12,700 nt of DNA from positions 1-12,700 of the forward strand of contig CAMVJF010000029.1 in NCBI GenBank assembly GCA_947167725.1, read 5' to 3'. A program made the translations under genes and the position numbers. Positions 5,913 to 12,700 of the stretch are shown here, piece by piece (the first letter of the stretch is position 1; every line of letters begins with the position of its first letter). This stretch comes from an uncultured Clostridia bacterium. GTDB taxonomy: Bacteria; Bacillota; Clostridia; Oscillospirales; Oscillospiraceae. The notes under the pieces are model-generated. The model made no database searches, was not told the origin of the DNA, and saw only the letters and a program-made list of their open reading frames with translations.

Positions 5913-8900
5913 TCAGGTCTCGTCTTCGCGTCTGCGTCTGCGGCGCAGGACGGGGAGCAGGGCGAGGCCCAGCGCCAGCATCAGAGCGAAGGGAAGGACG
6001 TCGCTGCGATAGCCGGTGGGCGCGATATACGCCGCGCCGGTGTTGGTGAAGACGACCGTCGCGCTGTTGGCTTCGCCTCCCGTGTAGCCGTTTTTCTCCG
6101 GTGTAAAGCCGTCCCGCGTGCCGAACCGCGATACAAAGGTGAAGCTGCGTGCCGAATCGCTTATGGCCGGCCGATCGTTGTCATTGTCAAGATTTTCGCT
6201 GATCACCGGCATCCCGACGGTCGTCTCATAACCCGTATGGCTCTCCTGCGTGACCGTCAGACTGTATTTGTAATCCGACACAAAGTTCAAATAGGTGTTC
6301 TTGTTGCAGTAGATCACGTCGCCGGTCTTGATCACATCCCCGTTCCGGTCGATCACATCGATCCTGACGGCGTAGGCTCCTCCCCAGTTGGTAATGTACG
6401 ATACCGTGACAAGGACCGTATACTGCTGGCCGTTTTTCAGCGGCGTCGTTACGCTGCCCCATCTCCGGTTCGGTACGCCCACGCTGTTGGTGTTGTCGGT
6501 GCCCAGTTTACCGTATACCAATTCGTCATGTACGGCAATGGTATACAGGAATTCCTCGTTCGCATTGCCGTTCACGACCCGGTTCTCGATCGTGAAGGTA
6601 AAGGTCTGGGGAGCACGCTTCGTCCACGAGGTGACCAGCTCCGTATCCGCCGTTATACGCCCGGAGAAATCAAACGCATAGGTCACAAGATTGGCATCCG
6701 ACGGCTCTTTGGTATTGTACCTGTAGGAATCCGTCGCCTCGTTCTTCAGCAGCCACTTGATAAAGTACCAATCGGACTTGTCGCTGTTCGGCGATGGATC
6801 GCTCGGTTTCGGCACTCTGTCTCCCTTCGCCAGGGTATACGTGACATAGCGCAGGTCTTCGCTGCTGCGATAGAAGACCTCAGGCGCCCAGGTCGATTCC
6901 GTTTCCGGTCCGTTCCATGTGTGAAGCTTGACTGAGCTCGCATTGACGTTGCCGGAATAGACCATATTGAATTTCACCGTCACCGTGTCGGACCAGACGG
7001 CGTAGAGCGTATCGTCGCAGGGAGGAGGATCGCCGAAGTCCCAAAGGTAGTCGCTGCGCACCCTGTCGAGCACCGTCTCGCCCGCCGCTGGGACGATCTG
7101 CGTCCCGCCCCAGGTCACCGGCCCGGCGGAGCTGAAGTCCGTGTGGGCGGCAACGTCGGCGTTCGTCGTCCAGCCGAGGAAGATCTTGCCGGACAGGGTC
7201 GGGTCGGCAGGTTCGTACACGCCGCCGCGGCGGACGATGGTATCCTCGAAGATGTAATACTGCTGATCGTCGTAGCGCTCAAAGTCGGGAGAGCTCTCCT
7301 GCCACTGGCCGCCGTTCGTATCGAACAGCACCGTGGGGATCGATTCCTCCGTATAGGTGACGATAATGCCGTCCCTGTCAAGCTGCAGGACGCCGGTATA
7401 GGTCGCCTCCGCGTCGGCGAGCACTCCCTCGCTGCCGGTCCCGTAGGGATCCTCGTCCCCAAACCTGCCGGCGACGCTCAGCTTGTAGCGGAGATGGTTG
7501 TTCACCGTCACCGCCGTGAAGCTGTCCGTTCCGGCGACGGCGCCGGGCAGGACGATCTTGACCCTGCCGTCGACGCCGCCCGTCTTCTTCGGGACGGTGA
7601 TGCGCGTCGTCGACTGCTCGCGGTCGAACTCGTTCGTCACGAGGTTCACCACGCTGATCGTGGTCTCGCCGGTCCCGGAGAGGTCGATCGTCAGATCCTC
7701 GGCCGTGGTGTTGATGAAGGTAACGTAGATCATCGGCTCCCAAAGGGCGTAGAGCGTCCTCGAATCGGAGCGGGTCACCGCGGCGACGGAATCCGCCGCA
7801 AAGGTCGGGATATAGGGCCTGCCGCTGCGCAGTCCGCCGGGATGGGACGCGGCGTCGTAGCCATGCGCGGGATCGGAGCCCTCGTCAAAGCCGAGGAGGA
7901 AATAGTTCGCGTCGTTCGAGAAGAGCGCGCGGCCCTGCACGCCGCCGACCTCCCTGTTCGTGGCGTAGCGGTAGAGGTGCAGCGCCAGGTTGGACTGCAG
8001 GTCGCCGATCAGGATCTGCGTCGGATGGCCGTTGTAGATCTCGCTTTCCGTGTTGATCGCGGAGTGCCCCGGCCCGCCGAGAGACGGAAGCGCACTGTTG
8101 TCCGCCGTGTTCACATAGCCGCAATGGTCATCGTTCGCATCCAGGATCAGGTTCGTCACGTCCGGTCGGCGGAAGCTGTCCCCGCTGCGCTCGTAGCAGG
8201 CCGCCATGTGGATAATCCGGCTCGTCTCCGTGAGCTCCGTCACGAGTGCGGAATCGATCGTAAACAGATCGCCCGGCTGGTAGTAGACCGGAACGCCGTT
8301 GACCAGCTCGATCGGCTCCCAGTTCGTGTATTCGCTCCCGTCGACCGTGATCGTCCCGTTGGCGCGGACAACCTGCCAGCCGCGGAAGATCCAGCCCGGC
8401 GTGCTCGACGCAGGCGCGTGCAGGATGTGCGTCAGCGACTGGTCGGCGTAGAGCTGGAGCGTGGGACTCTCGGGGTCGCTCCACGTCGCGAGCGCCGCGT
8501 TGAGGACCGTGTCCTCGCCGCCCGTCTGGTCGACAAAGACCGGGTTGTAGCAGATGTAGTAGCCGCCGTCAAGACGCCACAGCGCGCGGATCGTAAGGTT
8601 CTCCTTGATGGGCGTGTTGAAGTCAAACGGCACCGTGGCGACAGAGCCGTTCTCGAAAACCTGGTACCAGCCCATGAAGGTGTACTTTTCGGACTCGCTC
8701 TGCATGCGCCGGTATTTGGGCAGCGTGTTCAGATCGTGGCCGCCGAAGTACGCGTCCATCCATTCGTTCTTGTCCGTGAACTTGGTCGCGCCGCGGTCGG
8801 CAAACTGCTGCTCCGTGAAATCGTTCGTGTAGTGCGCCCAGTATGTGTCGATCTCGGCCGCGGTCAGATACAGCGCGTTTCGCAGCCCGTTGGGAACAAA

Positions 8901-11900
8901 GCGGCCGTCGTGCTCCTCGCTGATGTACTGGGTGTTGAGATAATAGTAGATGTCATCCGCCCGGTTGAACGAGATGCTCGGGTCCGTCTGGGCCTGCAGC
9001 TCGATCTTCGCGATCTCCTCGTCGTCCGTGTGGATGTACTCGCGCTTGAGGAAGTTGTAAGGCTTGATGGTCTCGTTGTAGTCCGCGCGGAAGCCCGTGG
9101 ACGCGCCCGAAGAGCCGGAGCCGGGCCGCCACTGGTCGATCTCGGCGCCGTTCGGGTCGATCTTTACCACGTAGTTCAGCTTTTCGAACACCGGGTACAG
9201 GACCACGCTCATGTCGGGCATGGTTGCGTGCTCAAAGTCGAAGGGTTCATCCGCGCCGGCTTCGTTGGTGTACCAGCCGAGGAAACGGTAACCCTCCTTC
9301 TCCGGGTCGGGGTATTTCTTCGCCTCCGCGAGGGACTGGCTGAAGTAGTACTGATCCGTCCGGCGATCCGCCTCGTTCTCGTAATTGAAGGTCAGCGAAT
9401 AGATCTTGGGCGTGTAGAAGAAATAGATGTCGAAGACGTTCTCGGAGGGGACGTTGTAGCAGCTGTAAATCAGGTTATAGCCGGTGATGTCCGTGCCGAG
9501 CTGGTATTGCGGCTTCAGGTTGGAAATGACCTCGGAATCGGACACTTTGTAGAACGGATGGCCGTCCAGCGCGCTGCTGTCTCCTTCGGCCTCGCTCCAG
9601 GTCGTCTGGTTGTATCTCAGATAGTCCGTGCCATCCTCGACGACGGCGCCGGCGGGAAGCGCGATCCCATCCTTCGCCTCGTAATAGATGTGGTAATCCT
9701 TATGGATGTCGGCCTTGCCCGTGTCGCCGTAATAGGCGACCAGGTGATGGACCCGGTTGGCGTTGATGATGCCGGTCCCGGCCCGGTTGGAACACAGCTC
9801 GGCGGACATGTATTTGTAGACGCCGTTGATGTCCGGGTTGTTGCCGTTCGGATCGCCGCCGACGGTACGGCTGTGGGCAATACCGCAGTAGAGGCTGCCG
9901 TAATAGGCCGCCCAGATATACATGCTCCTTTTCGAGTCGTTCGTAAAGGAGAAGTTCGGATTGACGGGCGTGGGCCAGCGGTCGCCGATATAGGCGCCGT
10001 ACTTGGCGCGGATGCAGTACACGTCCTCGCCCGCGCCGGGGACATAGTTCCCCTTGACCCGCGCGCTGTTGGTGACATAGTTCGTCGTGTAGGTCGACTG
10101 CGCGCCGGTCTCGGGATCGGTGAAGGTCATGGAGAAGTTCGCGCGATAGGATTTCGCCGTGTGGCCAGGCGTGTAGCCGAGCTCGCCGGAGATCTTGTCG
10201 TCGTCGAACATGTACTGGATCCAGTTCCCGTCCCAGGGCTCCGGGATCTCCTCCATGAACTCCGGTCTCTGCTGTCCGTTTATCTTTACGTAGCCGTCAC
10301 GGCCGATGTGGAAAACGAGGGTGAAGATCATGCGGCTGAAGTACACGTTGAAGATCGTGTTGCCCTCTCCCGCGATCTCCTTTTCCGTGTCGGAAACGTA
10401 CGCGTCGTTCGCCCCGGCGGGGACGGTCTTCAGCTCGTAGAAGATCTGCTCGCCGGCGGGAACGGCTCCCACGTCGTCGAGGAAATCGGGGGACAGGATG
10501 CTGACGCCGGAAACCGTGTACTGACTCAGGTCGCTGAGCGTGATCGTGGAGCCGGACGCGAAGGAGGTGCCGAGCTGTGCGTTCAGCTCCGCCGTGGTAA
10601 GGGTCCTGACCGCGCTGGCAAAGTAATCGTCGTCCTCCGCGTTCTCCGTCCAGTATACGACGGTGACCGTGTTGTCAGGATCGGGCAGCCATTTGGCGTT
10701 GAGCGTGAGGCGGTCGAGCGATTCGTAGAACTTCAGCCTGCCGCCCGAGGCGCCGAAGAGATTCACGGCGCCCGCTCCGGTGTCCAGCGTGAAGTCGCCG
10801 TTCTGGACGATGTTCCCGTTTCCGTCGCAGAGCTTGACCGCGGTCGTGTTGATCACGACGCTCTTTACCTGATAGTTGTCGCCGCTGGCGTCGCTGTAGT
10901 CGAGATATCTGACCGTGACGTCCGCCGGCGTGTCCAGATTCGTGATCTCCCCCGTCTCGGGATCCGTCACGGCGAAGGCGTACCAGCCGTCAAACAGATA
11001 GCCCTTCCGCGTGGAGGTCTCCAAAGAGGTGAAGATGCTCTCGCCGTCCGTTTCGGGCATGTCGGCGGGGTTCGCTCTGCCCCAGGCCAGGAGGAAGCGG
11101 GAGCCGACAAAGCTCGCGCCGCTTCCGGTGACGCCGGAGACGAAGTCCACCCAACGGGCCTCGACAAAAATGGGATAGAGGTCCACATCCGCCAGGTCGG
11201 TAAGGTTCGGAACGGACAGATAAACGCCGTCGCGTCCGGGATCCTTCATCTCCGCGCCGGAAAAATCGACCGTGGGCATCTCGATCCATCTGCCCTGCGC
11301 TTCGTCAAAATACTCCCAGCCCTTGAAGATGCGATGGACGGCGTCCGTGCTGGAGGAGCGGGTATCGCTGATCTTGGCCTCAAACATGCCCGAGCGGCCC
11401 ATGGCCAGGAGCTTGCGGGTCATCAGGTTCGTGGCGTTGCTGGCGACCGCGTTGTTCCGCGCATGCTGCATGAAGTTGACAAAATGGTACTGGTCATACA
11501 GCGGCGCAAGGAAAACGTGAAGGCTGCCCTCGCCGTCGAGCGTGCCCGTCCCCGAGACGCCGTTCAGCGTCCAGGAGGCGGTTTCGCCGTCCTCGGACAG
11601 CGTGACCGAGATCGGGCTCTCAAAGGTAATGCGTTTCGGGCTGGCGGACCAGGTGTAATAGAGCTTGCCGTCGCTCCCGACGCCGTATGCGTCGGTCCTG
11701 CCGCCGACCGGATGCGGCTCTACCAGATACCAGCCGTAGAAAAGCGCCGCTCCCTGGCTCTCGGGGTCCGCGATCAGCTCCAGCGTCTCCCCGTCCTTGA
11801 GGATCTGCGAATTCTGCGCAAGGTTTTCTTTATTAATAAATGTGTAGGGGGCGTCATAATAGACTACCGCGCTGCCGTCCGTCACGGACGTGCCGCCGGC

Positions 11901-12700
11901 CTTGCTGATGAAATGGAACTCGACGCGGGGCGTGACGACCTCCCCGCCCTCGTGGTCCACGATCACATACACCGAAAAATGCTCCGCCTCGAAGACGCCC
12001 CAGCCGGTCTCGTCCGTGGCGATCCCGGATGCGACCAGCTCCGGCCTGTCATTGGCGGTCGCCATATGATAGACGTCAACCGTTTCCGCGTTCTCCGAGA
12101 AGAAGTGCACCTGCACCTTCTGATCCGCGGGCTGCCAGGTTTTGTTGCGGTTCTTGTTCGGATAGATCTTGATATCATAGGCGGCGACGACGGTCTTGCC
12201 CTCGAGCTCGACCGAGACGGGCGTGCAATCCACCACAGCCTTCGCCGGCATTTTTCCCGTCAGGAAAAGAATGTCGTTTGCCCAGATGGCCTCGGCGGGC
12301 GCATAGTTTTTGCACTCGACCGTCTCTTCTTCCTCTCCCTGTTCGGGGAAGGAGAGCGTGATGACCACGTCCGTTTTGCCGCTGATCGTCAGCGTGACCA
12401 GATCGAAATGATCCGATGCGGTCAGGGTGATCTTGTCGGCGTTATTGTTTTTATAAGTCGTGTCGGAGAGCGTGACCACGCTGTCGCTGACGGAAAGTCC
12501 GGAATTGTTCTTCACGCTCACGCCGAGAGCCGCGAGGATATCCTTCAGATAAACCTGCTCCTGCGGAAAGACATAATCCGCAGAGGCTTTGGCGCCTTTG
12601 GCCCCGGGCGCGGGGCTCTCTTCGGGGGCCGGGCTCTGCTCGGGGGCCGGGCTCTGCTCAGGCGCCGGGCTCTGCTCGGGAGCGGGGCTCTGCTCGGGAG
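5913..12700 (-). CDS. Giant sortase-anchored surface adhesin / ancillary pilin (N-terminus outside window)
   Basis: At least 2261 residues, with the frame still open at the right edge; the GTG at 12521 is an internal valine. Visible order: PEQSPA repeats (about 1-30), a linker, a module beginning VYLKDILAALGV (about 49-60), an Ig-like stretch (about 135-250), then a long array of wall-protein modules similar to InlB B-repeats. The array is marked by seven [FY]xGW motifs near residues 320, 458, 569, 1139, 1341, 1438 and 1840, and a degenerate FIKW near 1980. A last FctA-like domain (about 2030-2225) leads into the sorting signal APTGY (2226-2230, bases 6012-6023), a hydrophobic helix and an RRRRRR tail. 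The PTG motif matches the pilin's, so the neighbouring class B sortase is the likely enzyme. Placement ahead of the major pilin parallels Cpa in FCT loci. Any signal peptide or thioester adhesin domain would lie out of view. Function is inferred. Confidence 0.88.
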   Translation of the reverse strand, partial: PEQSPAPEQSPAPEQSPAPEQSPAPEESPAPGAKGAKASADYVFPQEQVYLKDILAALGVSVKNNSGLSVSDSVVTLSDTTYKNNNADKITLTASDHFDLVTLTISGKTDVVITLSFPEQGEEEETVECKNYAPAEAIWANDILFLTGKMPAKAVVDCTPVSVELEGKTVVAAYDIKIYPNKNRNKTWQPADQKVQVHFFSENAETVDVYHMATANDRPELVASGIATDETGWGVFEAEHFSVYVIVDHEGGEVVTPRVEFHFISKAGGTSVTDGSAVVYYDAPYTFINKENLAQNSQILKDGETLELIADPESQGAALFYGWYLVEPHPVGGRTDAYGVGSDGKLYYTWSASPKRITFESPISVTLSEDGETASWTLNGVSGTGTLDGEGSLHVFLAPLYDQYHFVNFMQHARNNAVASNATNLMTRKLLAMGRSGMFEAKISDTRSSSTDAVHRIFKGWEYFDEAQGRWIEMPTVDFSGAEMKDPGRDGVYLSVPNLTDLADVDLYPIFVEARWVDFVSGVTGSGASFVGSRFLLAWGRANPADMPETDGESIFTSLETSTRKGYLFDGWYAFAVTDPETGEITNLDTPADVTVRYLDYSDASGDNYQVKSVVINTTAVKLCDGNGNIVQNGDFTLDTGAGAVNLFGASGGRLKFYESLDRLTLNAKWLPDPDNTVTVVYWTENAEDDDYFASAVRTLTTAELNAQLGTSFASGSTITLSDLSQYTVSGVSILSPDFLDDVGAVPAGEQIFYELKTVPAGANDAYVSDTEKEIAGEGNTIFNVYFSRMIFTLVFHIGRDGYVKINGQQRPEFMEEIPEPWDGNWIQYMFDDDKISGELGYTPGHTAKSYRANFSMTFTDPETGAQSTYTTNYVTNSARVKGNYVPGAGEDVYCIRAKYGAYIGDRWPTPVNPNFSFTNDSKRSMYIWAAYYGSLYCGIAHSRTVGGDPNGNNPDINGVYKYMSAELCSNRAGTGIINANRVHHLVAYYGDTGKADIHKDYHIYYEAKDGIALPAGAVVEDGTDYLRYNQTTWSEAEGDSSALDGHPFYKVSDSEVISNLKPQYQLGTDITGYNLIYSCYNVPSENVFDIYFFYTPKIYSLTFNYENEADRRTDQYYFSQSLAEAKKYPDPEKEGYRFLGWYTNEAGADEPFDFEHATMPDMSVVLYPVFEKLNYVVKIDPNGAEIDQWRPGSGSSGASTGFRADYNETIKPYNFLKREYIHTDDEEIAKIELQAQTDPSISFNRADDIYYYLNTQYISEEHDGRFVPNGLRNALYLTAAEIDTYWAHYTNDFTEQQFADRGATKFTDKNEWMDAYFGGHDLNTLPKYRRMQSESEKYTFMGWYQVFENGSVATVPFDFNTPIKENLTIRALWRLDGGYYICYNPVFVDQTGGEDTVLNAALATWSDPESPTLQLYADQSLTHILHAPASSTPGWIFRGWQVVRANGTITVDGSEYTNWEPIELVNGVPVYYQPGDLFTIDSALVTELTETSRIIHMAACYERSGDSFRRPDVTNLILDANDDHCGYVNTADNSALPSLGGPGHSAINTESEIYNGHPTQILIGDLQSNLALHLYRYATNREVGGVQGRALFSNDANYFLLGFDEGSDPAHGYDAASHPGGLRSGRPYIPTFAADSVAAVTRSDSRTLYALWEPMIYVTFINTTAEDLTIDLSGTGETTISVVNLVTNEFDREQSTTRITVPKKTGGVDGRVKIVLPGAVAGTDSFTAVTVNNHLRYKLSVAGRFGDEDPYGTGSEGVLADAEATYTGVLQLDRDGIIVTYTEESIPTVLFDTNGGQWQESSPDFERYDDQQYYIFEDTIVRRGGVYEPADPTLSGKIFLGWTTNADVAAHTDFSSAGPVTWGGTQIVPAAGETVLDRVRSDYLWDFGDPPPCDDTLYAVWSDTVTVKFNMVYSGNVNASSVKLHTWNGPETESTWAPEVFYRSSEDLRYVTYTLAKGDRVPKPSDPSPNSDKSDWYFIKWLLKNEATDSYRYNTKEPSDANLVTYAFDFSGRITADTELVTSWTKRAPQTFTFTIENRVVNGNANEEFLYTIAVHDELVYGKLGTDNTNSVGVPNRRWGSVTTPLKNGQQYTVLVTVSYITNWGGAYAVRIDVIDRNGDVIKTGDVIYCNKNTYLNFVSDYKYSLTVTQESHTGYETTVGMPVISENLDNDNDRPAISDSARSFTFVSRFGTRDGFTPEKNGYTGGEANSATVVFTNTGAAYIAPTGYRSDVLPFALMLALGLALLPVLRRRRRREDET
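12613..12700 (-). repeat. 18-bp in-frame tandem repeat encoding PEQSPA
   Basis: Units start at 12613, 12631, 12649, 12667 and 12685 with an exact 18-bp period, and the array runs off the window. Each unit codes for six residues, PEQSPA (one PEESPA). Copies differ mainly at synonymous third positions (GCC, GCG, GCT for Ala). It is a likely extended stalk between the unseen N-terminal head and the rest of the adhesin. Changes of whole units would keep the frame. Confidence 0.92.

Noticed and set aside
12519..12521. GTG as start of the giant adhesin
   Set aside because: The frame is open upstream through the PEQSPA repeats to the window edge, with no ribosome-binding site or signal peptide at this GTG.
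12613..12700. CRISPR array
   Set aside because: The 18-bp units abut without spacers and encode an in-frame peptide repeat.

Overview
The window is GC-rich, densely coding DNA that most resembles a chromosome of a high-GC gut-type Firmicute (Clostridia, Oscillospiraceae-like). The pointers are strong AAAGGAG ribosome-binding sites, surface proteins with sortase sorting signals, [FY]xGW wall-protein modules, and short GC-rich intergenic palindromes. The taxonomic placement is inference.

Left end, + strand (1-1411): the 3' end of threonine synthase (thrC) followed one base later by homoserine kinase (thrB). This is a normal two-gene unit for the last two steps of threonine synthesis. A 281-bp non-coding stretch follows (1412-1692). 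It holds a 16-bp direct repeat, two palindromes and a perfect 17-bp inverted repeat, which serves as a shared terminator for thrB and the convergent sortase gene.

Rest of the window, - strand (12700 down to 1693): a four-gene sortase-assembled pilus locus. In transcription order it encodes: (1) a giant surface adhesin of at least 2261 residues, open at the window edge, with a PEQSPA tandem repeat, seven [FY]xGW modules and a C-terminal APTGY sorting signal; (2) a 414-residue major pilin of the FctA/Spy0128 type with two predicted Lys-Asn isopeptide domains and an SPTGV sorting signal; (3) a signal-peptidase-I-like protein in which both catalytic positions are replaced (Ser to Asp72, Lys to Cys115), as in the non-catalytic SipA of streptococcal pilus islands; (4) a class B sortase with an intact His/Cys/Arg set, fused to two MBG-like Ig domains and three C-terminal membrane helices.

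The order ancillary pilin, major pilin, SipA-like, class B sortase matches the core of the Streptococcus pyogenes FCT region (cpa, fctA, sipA, srtC2). The PTG-type sorting signals also match that system rather than LPxTG. The inferred mechanism is that the sortase cleaves the pilin and adhesin at the PTG motif and joins them through a pilin lysine (best candidate Lys224), with the SipA-like protein as a dedicated non-proteolytic assembly factor. No basal FctB-like pilin and no housekeeping class A sortase is present in the window.

The gaps between the pilus genes are long for an operon (236, 191 and 136 bp) and carry hairpins and promoter-like sites. This suggests that each step is expressed at its own level, with the pilin gene probably having its own strong promoter.
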